Counted from the stretch's first letter, positions 8,146 to 16,685 are shown. The stretch is DNA of 52,924 nt from Neobacillus mesonae (GCF_023715155.1 NZ_JAMBNQ010000037.1:1-52924), one strand, 5' to 3'. Translations and numbers: made by a program. The notes: generated by a model not told the origin, from the sequence alone.

Positions 8146-8175
8146 TGCATACACTTCCCACTAATTGGAATGATA
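8146..8175 (+). promoter_or_regulatory. Candidate sigma-G-type promoter of the gerK operon
   Basis: TGCATA (8146-8151), then 17 bases and AATGATA (8169-8175), resembles the forespore sigma-G pattern (TGMATA / CATNNTA). It lies about 30 bases ahead of the operon start, where germination receptor genes need it. The match is partial. Confidence 0.4.
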
Positions 8176-8206
8176 ATCAATAGTATAAAAGAGGAGTGTC
8201 CTCATC

Positions 8207-9776
8207 GTGTTCAAGTCCCGTAAACGAAAATTACAAAAAAAAATGCCAGCCGCTGCTGCGATGCCTTCTGATATTCAGAATCAACAGTTAAGTGCAGATT
8301 TGGCCGCAAATGAACAGACATTAAAAGGGCTCTTTACAAACTGTTCAGATTTCACCTGCCGGCACATTCAAATAAACGGTAAACCTAAGATAATTTTGTT
8401 CTATATCGAAGGATTTACTGATACGAAGACACTTGACTCTATATTGTTAAAGCCATTGATGTTTCAAGGATTGCCAAATGGTTTAAACAAGGTGGGGTCG
8501 CTTAGCCAAGTAGTTGAACATGAGCTTCTAGCCTTCACTCCGGTTCATACCGTTTCAGATATTGGCAAACTAGTAAACAACATTTTAAAGGGTGAGCTCG
8601 CCGTTTTAGTCGAAGGTGAAACAAAAGCTTTAATTGCTGATCTGGCAGGAGCGGAACAAAGGAGTGTCGATGAGCCGGCTACTGAAGTTGCAATTCGCGG
8701 CCCCAGGGATGGATTTACCGAATCATTGCGAACCAATACAACGCTCATAAGAAAAAGAATCCGCAGCACACGGCTGAAACTAGAGGCATTAACAATTGGA
8801 GAGCTTTCACAGACAGACGTAGCCATTGTCTATATTGAAGGAATTGCCCCTGAGACTATTTTGCAAGAGGTCCGGAAACGGCTGCAACGCATTGAAATTG
8901 ATGGGATCCTTGAATCAGAGTTTATCGAAGAGTTTATCGAGGATGTACCCTTCACACCATTCCCGCAAATTCAAAATACGGAAAGGCCAGATATTGTTAC
9001 AGCGAATTTGTTGGAAGGCAGGGTTGCTATCCTCGTTGATAACACTCCGTTTGCACTCATTGTGCCCATGACCTTTTGGAATGGATTGCAGGCTGTTGAA
9101 GATTACTATGAGCGATTTATCTATACCTCTTTTATTCGTTTCGTTCGTTTTATTTCATTTAATATAGCTATTTATTTACCATCTATTTATGTTGCCTTAT
9201 CTACCTTCCATCCCAAGCTCATCCCAACAACGCTCCTTATTAGTATTGCTGCTGCCCGGGAAGGTGTTCCGTTCCCCGCTATTATCGAGGCACTGATGAT
9301 GGAGCTTGTATTTGAAGGGCTGCGGGAAGCAGGGATTCGGCTGCCAAAAGCAGTTGGGTCAGCGGTCAGTATTGTTGGAGCCCTCGTGATTGGTCAAGCG
9401 GCAGTACAAGCTGGGATTGTCTCAGCTCCAATGGGCCACGACGGGAATTGCTTCATTTTCCATTCCTAGATACAATATCGGAACTGCCATTCGGCTAATA
9501 CGATTTCCGATGTTGCTTTTAGCGGGAATGTTTGGCTTGTACGGAATTGTTATTGGCTTTATTGCCCTGACAATCCATCTTGTGAATCTGCGTTCCTTTG
9601 GGGTCCCCTATTTTACTCCTGTAGCTCCTCAGATTCCGTCTGATTTAAAGGACGTATTAACGAGAGCACCCAGATGGGCCAGCCAGTATGGTCCTCTCTT
9701 TACATTTGGGCGGAGTAAACAGCGGATTCCCCCTGGCCAGACCCCGGGACCTCAAAAGGGTGGGCGTGAACCATGA
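8207..9776 (+). pseudogene. gerKA: gerKA-like germinant receptor A subunit, frameshifted
   Basis: The A subunit of a GerA-family spore receptor: an N-terminal soluble region (1-285) with a helical and an alpha/beta lobe, then several membrane helices from FIRFVRFISFNIAIYLPS onward. The frame reaches GIVSAPMG and then runs off to a stop at 9469. The next frame continues perfectly with ATTGIASFSIPRYNIG through the C-terminus to 9776. Compared with the family (SAPMVIVVA-TGIASF) about eleven bases are missing at 9433-9435, which deletes four hydrophobic residues and shifts the frame. It starts at GTG 8207, ten bases after GAGGAG. The last bases overlap gerKC (ATGA). Either a real inactivating deletion or a sequencing error. 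Confidence 0.85.
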
Positions 9777-10975
9777 AAAAAATTTTAGTTAATTATATTG
9801 GGATATGGATTATCATCCTTTTTTTATCCGGCTGCTGGGATCGCAAGGAATTGAATGACCGCGCAATTTGGCTGGCAACAGGTTATGATGTGGCTGAAAA
9901 TGGCGGTGTTGAAATAAGCGGACAAATTGTCATTCCCGCCAATGTGCAAACCCAAGGAGGTGTGGGCGGAGCAGCCCAACAGGGGTATTTCACCATTTCC
10001 GCCACAGGAAGAAATGTACAAGATGCCCTGCAAAACATGCATGTAAAACTGCCAAGAGAGGCCTTCTTTGGCCAGCGGCGTGTGATCCTCTTTAGTGAAG
10101 AATTTGCTAGACGCGGTCTAAAAAAAGAGCTTGATTCCAATCAGCGAGGTGCTGAAATCAGCTTTCGGGCGGATGTGTTTGTAGTTAAGGGAGGTACTGC
10201 AAAAAAAGCCCTTACTCAAGCAAATCCATTAGAAAAGTCTCCTGCCATTTCTGCATTAAAAGAACACAGACAAAGCGGCGGCAGAGGGGATACAGCCTAT
10301 TTAAAGTTTCTTATTGCCGCAAACCGCGAGGGTATCCGCCCATCTATCCCTGCAATCGAAATTGCAAACTCTATTGAAGGCCTGAAGAGTGGAAAAGAAA
10401 ATTCGCCAAACCCAAAGGTACTGCGTTTAGCGGGTGTAAGTGTGTTTAATCAAAATCTAAAAATGCTTGGGTTTCTAAATAACGAAGAAAACAGGGACCT
10501 GCTTTGGGTCTTGGGGCTTCTAAAAAGAATGACCATCAGCGTTACTCAAGGCAATGGAAATGCAAGTATACAATTAACAAAAATCAATTGTAATGTCGAA
10601 CCAAGTTTTAGTTCAAATAACCGGGTCAGTTTTACTGTCAAATTGAAGGGAGAGGGAGCACTGGCAGAAAACAACTCAGGATTAGATATGGAGTACACAA
10701 ATAATTTAGAGCTTTTAGAAAAGAAATTTGAGATAGAGGTACAAAAACAAGTTCAACGAACCATTTCAAAAGTGCAAAAGGAATACGGCATGGATATTTT
10801 CGGATTTGGCGAAGTCCTTCATCGAAACCATCCCACTAAGTGGAAGTCATTAAAAAAGAATTGGGATCAAACATTTGCAAAAGCAGATATTTCAGTGAAG
10901 GCTGCAATCAAGATTAAACGCATTGGAATGGAAGGGCCATCTTTATTATTTAAAGAAAGTGAGGTCAAAAAATGA
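9773..10975 (+). CDS. gerKC: Germinant receptor C subunit lipoprotein (Ger(x)C family)
   Basis: A 400-residue lipoprotein. The signal helix ends in the lipobox LSGC with Cys21 as the predicted lipidated residue, followed by WDRKELND, the family hallmark. Three Ger(x)C domains follow, ending with LLFKESEVKK. It is anchored on the outer face of the spore inner membrane as part of the A-B-C receptor complex. The order A-C-B is that of the gerK operon. Both junctions are four-base ATGA overlaps, so the three genes are translationally coupled. The gene itself looks intact although its A partner is broken. Confidence 0.92.
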   Translation: MKKILVNYIGIWIIILFLSGCWDRKELNDRAIWLATGYDVAENGGVEISGQIVIPANVQTQGGVGGAAQQGYFTISATGRNVQDALQNMHVKLPREAFFGQRRVILFSEEFARRGLKKELDSNQRGAEISFRADVFVVKGGTAKKALTQANPLEKSPAISALKEHRQSGGRGDTAYLKFLIAANREGIRPSIPAIEIANSIEGLKSGKENSPNPKVLRLAGVSVFNQNLKMLGFLNNEENRDLLWVLGLLKRMTISVTQGNGNASIQLTKINCNVEPSFSSNNRVSFTVKLKGEGALAENNSGLDMEYTNNLELLEKKFEIEVQKQVQRTISKVQKEYGMDIFGFGEVLHRNHPTKWKSLKKNWDQTFAKADISVKAAIKIKRIGMEGPSLLFKESEVKK

Positions 10976-12072
10976 AACTATCAGGACTGCAAATATTTTG
11001 GCTGATTTTCACATTCGAGACAGGAAATATGATCCTGTTAACAATTGGCCCTGTTATGGAAGAAGCCAAACAAGATATATGGATTGCTTATCTAATAGCC
11101 ACTATTTTAGGGGTCCTGATTGTATATATGGCCGCCAAAACGGCTCTGCTTCATCCGAAACATACATTAGTCCAGTTAAGTAAGCTCATTTTGGGAAAGT
11201 GGCTCGGAACAATTGTCGTACTCATCTATCTTGTTCAATGGTATTCAGTGGTAGGCAATATTTTAAGAGAATTCGCTGACTTTTCGATTACCATTCTGCT
11301 CCCTTTGACTCCAGCCTGGGCCTTTTTTTCAACGATTCTTTTGTTGCTTATTTATGTAACCTTTATCGGCGGGATTGAAGGAATTGGGCGGTGCAGTGAG
11401 GTATTTGGTCCGATTATCATCCTTTCCGAAATAATCTTAATCATTCTGTCAACAAAGGATTTTGAGGTTATTAATTTGATGCCTATTTTCGCTGATACTG
11501 GTTTTCATCAAATTTGGAAAGGTGCCTTAACGCCGCTTGCATTTTTTGGAGAGTCTGTCATCATCTTAATGCTTGTCCCTTTTATGGCCGAACCACAGAA
11601 GGCGGTAAAAAGTGTCGTTTGGGGGATTGCATTGTCGGCGGTTACAGTGCTCATTGTAGCACTATGTGTGGTGCTGACTTTTGGACCCGAGATATCCGGA
11701 AAACTGCGCCATCCCTCATTCGATTTAGTCAGTTATATTTCGGTCATGAATTTTATTCAAAACCTTGAAATCGTTGCTGTATTAGTTTGGATTCTAAGTG
11801 TGTTTATTAAGTTATCACTGTATTTCTTCTTGTCCTGCTATGGCACTGCACAATTATTCAAGATGAAAGACTGGCGGAAAATGATTTGGATTGCTGCCAT
11901 CTTTTTCTTCGCCTTAGCCATATTCTTTCCAGGACAATTCTATTCCTTTGGCTATATGAAAACATATTGGATTCACTACGCTCTTCCTATCAATATGGTA
12001 GGAATCCCCCTGCTGCTCTGGGTTGTCGGAAGTATCCGCCGAAGATTCAAAAAGGTGTCAGGAACCATATGA
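10972..12072 (+). CDS. gerKB: Germinant receptor B subunit, spore permease (GerAB/GerKB family)
   Basis: A 366-residue integral membrane protein with ten hydrophobic segments. It belongs to the endospore germination permease family within the amino acid-polyamine-organocation superfamily. It opens with LQIFWLIFTFETGNMILL, typical of GerB proteins that start with an unwound helix binding the germinant. The start overlaps the gerKC stop by four bases. The 3' end runs into a hairpin that ends the opposing minus-strand operon. The protein is full length. Whether the receptor works depends on the A subunit lesion. Confidence 0.92.
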   Translation: MKLSGLQIFWLIFTFETGNMILLTIGPVMEEAKQDIWIAYLIATILGVLIVYMAAKTALLHPKHTLVQLSKLILGKWLGTIVVLIYLVQWYSVVGNILREFADFSITILLPLTPAWAFFSTILLLLIYVTFIGGIEGIGRCSEVFGPIIILSEIILIILSTKDFEVINLMPIFADTGFHQIWKGALTPLAFFGESVIILMLVPFMAEPQKAVKSVVWGIALSAVTVLIVALCVVLTFGPEISGKLRHPSFDLVSYISVMNFIQNLEIVAVLVWILSVFIKLSLYFFLSCYGTAQLFKMKDWRKMIWIAAIFFFALAIFFPGQFYSFGYMKTYWIHYALPINMVGIPLLLWVVGSIRRRFKKVSGTI

Positions 12073-12092
12073 TCCGCATGATTCCTGACACC
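12054..12092 (-). terminator. Terminator of the SPFH/RHH operon, overlapping gerKB 3' end
   Basis: GGTGTCAGGAA pairs with TTCCTGACACC, extended by ATCAT/ATG pairs. On the minus strand it is followed by TTTTTG, making it a terminator for the convergent RHH gene. Its DNA also encodes the last residues of gerKB. Confidence 0.8.
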
Positions 12093-12104
12093 AATTCGCC
12101 GTAA

Positions 12105-12278
12105 TTAATCCCGCTTCTCTTTATCAATTTTGTTTAATCTTCCTGATTCCTTTAATGCTTTTTTTATAATCAGCTCAATTTGCGCATTTACACTGCGGAA
12201 TTCATCGTCTGCCCACTTTTCCAATGCATCGTATATTTTTTGATCCACACGCAGCAGAAATCGCTTTTTCTCGGCCAC
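12105..12278 (-). CDS. Arc-like ribbon-helix-helix small protein
   Basis: A 57-residue protein starting at GTG 12278. KKRFLLRVDQKIYDALEKWADDEFRSVNAQIELIIKKAL is an Arc/MetJ-type ribbon-helix-helix: a beta-strand (RFLLRV), two helices, and the SVNAQIE turn. The rest is a basic tail, KESGRLNKIDKEKRD. It should dimerise and bind DNA. It begins 12 bases after the SPFH stop and shares its transcript; such pairs are seen in other bacilli. The probable target is the operon's own leader, where palindromic TATCAT/ATGATA repeats occur (13193-13223). AAGG at ten bases is a weak ribosome site. Confidence 0.8.
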   Translation of the reverse strand: MAEKKRFLLRVDQKIYDALEKWADDEFRSVNAQIELIIKKALKESGRLNKIDKEKRD

Positions 12279-12290
12279 AACATCACAACC

Positions 12291-13157
12291 TTAGTAAATC
12301 GTTCCTGTATTGATGACTGGCTGGGTCCCCTTTTCAGATACAATCGCAACCATCAAATTATTCACCATTTGTGCTTTCTTTTCTTCGTCAAGCTCCACAA
12401 TTCCTTCTTCCTTCAGCTGATCAATAGCTGATTTGACCATTGTTACGGCCCCGTCAACAATTACTTTTCTGGCAGCTAAAACAGCTTTGGCCTGCTGTCT
12501 CTGTAACATGGCAGAAGCTATTTCGCTTGAATATGCGAGGTGCATGATACGGGCTTCGATAATCTCAACACCAGCAAGTTCCAGCCTTTTTTGCAGGTCT
12601 TTTGTCAATTCATCCCCCACCTCATCTGAATGCTGACGCAGGGAGATTTCAAAATCATTATTCACATTATCGTAAGGATATTGGCTGGCAATATGGCGGA
12701 GCCCTGTTTCACTTTGAGTATGCACAAATTCTTTATAATCTTCCACATCAAAAACAGCCTTAGCAGAATCAAATACCTTATAAACCACAACCGCCGCGAT
12801 TTCAATCGGATTTCCTTCTAAATCATTTACTTTTAATTTATCACTGTTAAAGTTAATTACCCGTAAGGATACCGTTCTTCTTACTGTTAAAGGAAGGGTC
12901 AGATAAAACCCTTCATGCTTAATGACGCCAAGATAACGTCCGAATAAGGTAAATACTTTTGCCTGATTGGGCTGGATTACCGTAAAACCCGAAAGCAGAA
13001 GAAACATGACCACGCCGCATAAAACACCAAGGACTAAAAATGCAATATTTTCATTTACAGTAAATTGTCTAATCCCAAGAACCGCTGCCGCCCCCAGTAT
13101 TAGAAACAGGACAACCCCAATAAATCCATTAATCTTAAACATTTCTTTCTCTTTCAT
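12291..13157 (-). CDS. SPFH/band-7 (stomatin-like) membrane protein
   Basis: About 288 residues. Two N-terminal membrane helices (INGFIGVVLFLILGAAAVLG and IAFLVLGVLCGVVMFLLL) are followed by an SPFH domain (GFTVIQPNQAKVFTLFGRYLG to YKVFDSAKAVF) and a helical flotillin-like tail with QRQQAKAVLAARKVIVDGAVTM. Proteins of this family assemble into membrane microdomain cages and are often linked to protease control. ATG 13157 is ten bases from AAAGGAG; an upstream GTG touches the ribosome site and is rejected. The Arc-like gene follows at 12 bases. A palindromic region precedes it. Confidence 0.88.
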   Translation of the reverse strand: MKEKEMFKINGFIGVVLFLILGAAAVLGIRQFTVNENIAFLVLGVLCGVVMFLLLSGFTVIQPNQAKVFTLFGRYLGVIKHEGFYLTLPLTVRRTVSLRVINFNSDKLKVNDLEGNPIEIAAVVVYKVFDSAKAVFDVEDYKEFVHTQSETGLRHIASQYPYDNVNNDFEISLRQHSDEVGDELTKDLQKRLELAGVEIIEARIMHLAYSSEIASAMLQRQQAKAVLAARKVIVDGAVTMVKSAIDQLKEEGIVELDEEKKAQMVNNLMVAIVSEKGTQPVINTGTIY

Positions 13158-13192
13158 CCCCGCCACTCTCCTTTGTAAACCATTTCCACTTT

Positions 13193-13223
13193 ATATCATT
13201 ATGATATCATTTTGATGTCATAA
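13193..13223 (-). promoter_or_regulatory. Candidate operator in front of SPFH/RHH operon
   Basis: ATATCATTATGATATCAT followed by TTTGATGTCATAA gives overlapping near-palindromes (TATCAT-N-ATGATA and TGATATCA/TGATGTCA) about 35 bases upstream of the SPFH start. Repeated short boxes of this kind suit binding by ribbon-helix-helix dimers, so the second gene may autoregulate. A PadR-type repressor is an alternative. Confidence 0.45.
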
Positions 13224-13255
13224 TAGGAAGGGATTTTTGGTAAATTATTTCAAAA

Positions 13256-13306
13256 AAATAGGTGTAAGGCACCATGCGGAATTTCACATAGCCCTTACAC
13301 CTATTT
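13256..13306 (-). terminator. Terminator of the PAP2 phosphatase gene
   Basis: AAATAGGTGTAAGG pairs perfectly with CCTTACACCTATTT around a 22-nt loop, just downstream of the PAP2 stop; A/T runs flank it on both strands. Confidence 0.8.
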
Positions 13307-13309
13307 GTT

Positions 13310-13921
13310 TTAAAAGTTTTTGTACCTGCCTTCTGATTTTGGTTTCAAAGGCAGTATTTTTTGTTCAATTTTTTCATATTGAGCAAGCATACCTTTTAAA
13401 AAGGCGAGTTTAGGTACCAGCCAGTGCATAACGAGTGCTGAGATGAATCCTAATAAAGCACCTGTCAGAACATCACCTGGATAGTGGACCCCAACCATAA
13501 CGCGTGAGATTGCTACAGCGGCTGCGACTGCCAGCCAAATCCAGCCTTCTTTTTTACGAACAAGCCAAATGGTAACACAGACTGTAAAAAAGATAATGGA
13601 GTGATCACTCGGAAACGCATTATCGACTCCATGTTCCACCAGCTTATTTACATTAGGCAGCTCGGCAAACGGCTGATTATGCGAATAAAGGGTACCGGCA
13701 ATTTTTCCAAACACTTCTGCAAGAACAACAGCTAAGACACTCTGAATCATCATCATCCGATTTTGGTTCGTACGCGTAAACCAATAAACAATCATCCCCA
13801 AAATCAACACATATAGCATATATTCCGCCATAAAGACTGCAACCGGTTCTAATGAATGATGGGCTTTCCCGACATCATTAATGGAACGAAATACATCTAT
13901 ATTTAATTGCGAAATGGACAT
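13310..13921 (-). CDS. PAP2-family phosphatase, BcrC-like (undecaprenyl-diphosphatase)
   Basis: A 203-residue membrane phosphatase with about five helices. It resembles BcrC/YwoA, which removes a phosphate from undecaprenyl pyrophosphate outside the membrane and gives bacitracin tolerance. Signature motifs: PSDH (104-107) and SR-x5-H-x3-D (SRVMVGVHYPGD, catalytic His146). The first motif is unusual: where family members have RPF, this protein has HNQPF (81-85), losing the phosphate-contacting arginine. The C-terminus (YEKIEQKILP) matches BcrC. It is transcribed alone, divergent from the NERD gene across the CAAACGTTTG cluster. Confidence 0.85.
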   Translation of the reverse strand: MSISQLNIDVFRSINDVGKAHHSLEPVAVFMAEYMLYVLILGMIVYWFTRTNQNRMMMIQSVLAVVLAEVFGKIAGTLYSHNQPFAELPNVNKLVEHGVDNAFPSDHSIIFFTVCVTIWLVRKKEGWIWLAVAAAVAISRVMVGVHYPGDVLTGALLGFISALVMHWLVPKLAFLKGMLAQYEKIEQKILPLKPKSEGRYKNF

Positions 13922-14051
13922 CTACATTTCTCCTCATCTTGTTTTTAACTTCCATATACAGTAAAACACAATACCAAAAATTATACCATCTAAGCAGATA
14001 TCTAAAAAGGTATTGGAATTATTTTTTATAAAAATGGAGAAATGAGGCAAT

Positions 14052-14316
14052 GTGCTATGCTATTCAAACGTTTGTTTAAATTTTGACTTTCAATGTGCTT
14101 TACTACTCAAACGTTTGTTTAATTAACTGGGGGCCATAAATAAGGTACTTTTTGGTGTCAGTCATTAATAGCGTATACTATTCAAACGTTTGTTTAATTT
14201 TTGGCTTTCAATGTGCTTTACTACTCAAACGTTTGTTTAATTAACTGGGGGCCATAAATAAGGTACTTTTTTTGGTGTCAGTCATTAATAGCGTATACTA
14301 TTCAAACGTTTGTTTA
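14052..14316. repeat. Five CAAACGTTTG palindromes in two 118-120-bp direct repeats
   Basis: CAAACGTTTG, within TTCAAACGTTTGTTTAA or CTCAAACGTTTGTTTAA, occurs at 14065, 14108, 14183, 14226 and 14303. The spacings 43-75-43-77 show a tandem duplication of a unit that also carries CTTTCAATGTGCTTTACTA and GGGGGCCATAAATAAGG. The palindromes lie between the divergent BcrC-like and NERD genes. They look like operator sites for a TetR-like or similar dimeric regulator. A related site is at 30860-30881. Confidence 0.8.
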
Positions 14317-14447
14317 CCTATTCCCGATTTGGTATGGGCGGATTCACTGGAAAATTAGTATTTTTTTATAGTTATAAAGTCCTAAAAAGTTCTCGCCTTT
14401 AGCCGATCCTTTTTGTAAAATAGAGTTAAAATGAAAGGATGTGTCCT

Positions 14448-15353
14448 ATGCTTAAAAGACCTCTTACGAAACCTCGAAAATTAACTCTCCTAGAATTCCT
14501 CAACAAACGCATGGATTTACCCAAAGAAGACAAGTACTATTTTTTTAACCTAAAAAAAGGCTATGAAGGCGAGTTGATGTTTCATTCTTTGACTGAAAAA
14601 CTTGCCTGTGACTGTTACATACTAAACGACCTGCGATTTGAATTTAACAACACTACGTTTCAAATTGATTCCATGATTGAAACATCACAAACCCTGTATA
14701 TGCATGAAGTAAAAAACTTTGATGGCGATTATTTTTATAAAAATGGAAGGTTTTACTCGCGGGATGGTTTAGAACGTAAAGACCCGCTCATTCAATTAGA
14801 ACGAAGCTCATCCCAGCTCCGGCAAATGCTCCGAAGTCTTGGTTCCGATATAAAACTCGTACCTTATGTTGTTCATATAAATCCCGAATTCACCTTATAT
14901 CAAGCACCCCTCGATGCACCGATTATTTTCCCAACACAAGTTAAACGTTATATGACTAACTTAAATGTGATTCCCTCCAAACTTAATAGCAAACATGAGC
15001 ATTTGGCTGAGAAATTAATTTCGCTTCATGTCGAAGAAGATCCCTATGTAAGGCTGCCGTCATATTCGTATGATGGGCTGAGGAAAGGGAATACTTGCGA
15101 GCTATGTGATTCGTTTTCTATTACGGTACATGGGAAGAATTGCGTGTGTGGTGACTGTGGACATGTTGAAAGTATTGAAGCAGCGGTACTGCGGGGAGTT
15201 TGGGAATTAAAGCTGCTTTTCCCCGGGGTGAAAATCACTACTAATCTCGTTTTTGATTGGTGCCGGCTAAGGGTTTCCAAGAAGACGATTAGCCGGATAC
15301 TTGGGAGGTATTTTAGGTTGGTTGGGGTTCATCAATGGTCCTATTTTGAATAA
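14448..15353 (+). CDS. NERD (nuclease-related) domain protein with C-terminal zinc-ribbon-like cluster
   Basis: A 301-residue protein starting at ATG 14448, eight bases after AAAGGA; an ATG three codons earlier overlaps the ribosome site. The NERD domain (about 35-150) shows the restriction-endonuclease-like core: GYEGE, FQIDSMI with Asp74, and MHEVKNF giving E87-x-K89. These are the PD-(D/E)xK-type residues. The C-terminal part has CELC (217-220) and CVCGDC (232-237), a probable zinc knuckle, followed by a short helical segment. NERD proteins are abundant in bacilli, with suspected but unproven DNA processing roles. It is monogenic, followed directly by tandem array 2. Confidence 0.85.
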   Translation: MLKRPLTKPRKLTLLEFLNKRMDLPKEDKYYFFNLKKGYEGELMFHSLTEKLACDCYILNDLRFEFNNTTFQIDSMIETSQTLYMHEVKNFDGDYFYKNGRFYSRDGLERKDPLIQLERSSSQLRQMLRSLGSDIKLVPYVVHINPEFTLYQAPLDAPIIFPTQVKRYMTNLNVIPSKLNSKHEHLAEKLISLHVEEDPYVRLPSYSYDGLRKGNTCELCDSFSITVHGKNCVCGDCGHVESIEAAVLRGVWELKLLFPGVKITTNLVFDWCRLRVSKKTISRILGRYFRLVGVHQWSYFE

Positions 15354-15390
15354 TAATTAATAATAAGAAATTAAAGTTGTTTCAAAGAAA

Positions 15391-16365
15391 TTCGCTTTAT
15401 GAAAGACTCTTTTTTCTGGTTTCGCTGGGATTTTGTCTTTCATCTGCTTTATGAAAGACTCTTTTTCTGGTTTCGCTTGAATTTTGTCTTTCATCTGCCT
15501 TATGAAAGACTTTTTTCCCTTTTTCGCTTGAATTTTGTCCTTCATCTGCTTTATGAAAGACTTTTTTCCCGGTTTCGCTTGGATTTTGTCTTTCATCTGC
15601 TTTATGATAGACTCTTTTTCTAGTTTCGCTTGGATTTTGTCCTTCATCTGCTTTATGAAAGACTCTTTTTACTGGTTTCGCTGGGATTTTGTCTTTCATC
15701 TTTATGAAAGACTTTTTTCCTGGTTTCGCTTGGGTTTTGTCTTTCATCTGCCTTATGAAAGACTTTTTTCCCTTTTTCGCTTGGATTTTGTCCTTCATCT
15801 GCTTTATGATAGACTCTTTTTACTGGTTTCGCTTGGGTTTTGTCTTTCATCTGCCTTATGAAAGACTTTTTTCCCTTTTTCGCTTGGATTTTGTCCTTCA
15901 TCTGCTTTATGAAAGACTCTTTTTACTGGTTTCGCTTGGATTTTGTCTTTCATCTGCTTTATGAAAGACTCTTTTCCTGGTTTCGCTTGGGTTTTGTCTT
16001 TCATCTGCTTTATGATAGACTCTTTTCCTGGTTTCGCTTGGTTTTTGTCTTTCATCTGCTTTATGAAAGACTCTTTTTCTAGTTTCGCTTGGGTTTTGTC
16101 TTTCATCTGCCTTATGAAAGACTCTTTTTACTGGTTTCGCTGGGATTTTGTCTTTCATCTGCTTTATGAAAGACTCTTTTCACGTTTTCGCTTGGTTTTT
16201 GTCCTTCATCCACCTTATGAAAGACTCTTTTTCTAGTTTCGCTTAGATTTTGTCCTTCATCCGCCTTATGAAAGACTCTTTTCACGTTTTCACTTGGATT
16301 TTGTCCTTCATCTGCTTTATGAAGGACTCTTTTTCCTGGTTTCACTTGGATTTTGCCCCTCATTT
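15391..16365. repeat. Tandem array 2: 19 units of 51-52 bp with GTCTTTCAT/ATGAAAGAC hairpins
   Basis: ATGAAAGAC/ATGATAGAC anchors lie at 15399, 15451, 15502, 15553, 15604, 15655, 15704, 15755, 15806, 15858, 15909, 15961, 16012, 16063, 16114, 16166, 16217, 16268 and 16319. Steps are 51 or 52 bp except one of 49. Every unit holds GTCTTTCAT or GTCCTTCAT, a 7-nt loop (CTGCTTT, CTGCCTT) and ATGAAAGAC, then CTCTTTTTCTGGTTTCGCT. The last anchor (16319) pairs GTCCTTCAT with the compensated ATGAAGGAC. The stem is the same as in array 1 although linkers differ. It sits between convergent genes. Confidence 0.97.
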
Positions 16366-16412
16366 ACCATAAAATCTGTATTTCTAAGTTAGGCGGGTTT
16401 CCTTTCACCCGC

Positions 16413-16685
16413 CTATTTTTGTAGTTTATCTCTCCAAACCCTCGCCAAAACCCCGACGCTTCCAACCATCATCAAAACCAGCACCCCGCCGCTTATAAAA
16501 AACCCTAAACCTGGTCTGTACTCAAAAGAGTAACTCCAATACCAGGCTCCTATAAAAAATACCATCAAAAATAGCTCGAATAATAATGTCATGAATACAA
16601 ATAACAGATAGGGAATGACCACTTTTTTGTGTGAAACATGCTGTAAGGTTAATCCCTGCCAACATAGGTCTGCGATTTTTCCCAT
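16413..16685 (-). CDS. Small two-helix membrane protein of unknown function
   Basis: About 90 residues from ATG 16685, six bases after GGGAGG; a start two codons upstream abuts the ribosome site. Soluble N-terminus (MGKIADLCWQGLTLQHVSHKK), two hydrophobic helices (VVIPYLLFVFMTLLFELFLM and GLGFFISGGVLVLMMVGSVG) and a basic end WRDKLQK. It follows the SigM-like operon at 89 bases and may be its last gene. I do not recognise a family. Confidence 0.65.
   Translation of the reverse strand: MGKIADLCWQGLTLQHVSHKKVVIPYLLFVFMTLLFELFLMVFFIGAWYWSYSFEYRPGLGFFISGGVLVLMMVGSVGVLARVWRDKLQK

Noticed and set aside
9390..9776. Separate small gene after gerKA
   Set aside because: It is the C-terminal part of gerKA in another frame; homology continues across the junction and no ribosome site precedes it.
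15357..16363. Repeat proteins encoded in array 2 on either strand
   Set aside because: Frames exist only because the unit is poor in stops; 52-bp units shift the frame, there is no ribosome site, and the same is true on both strands.
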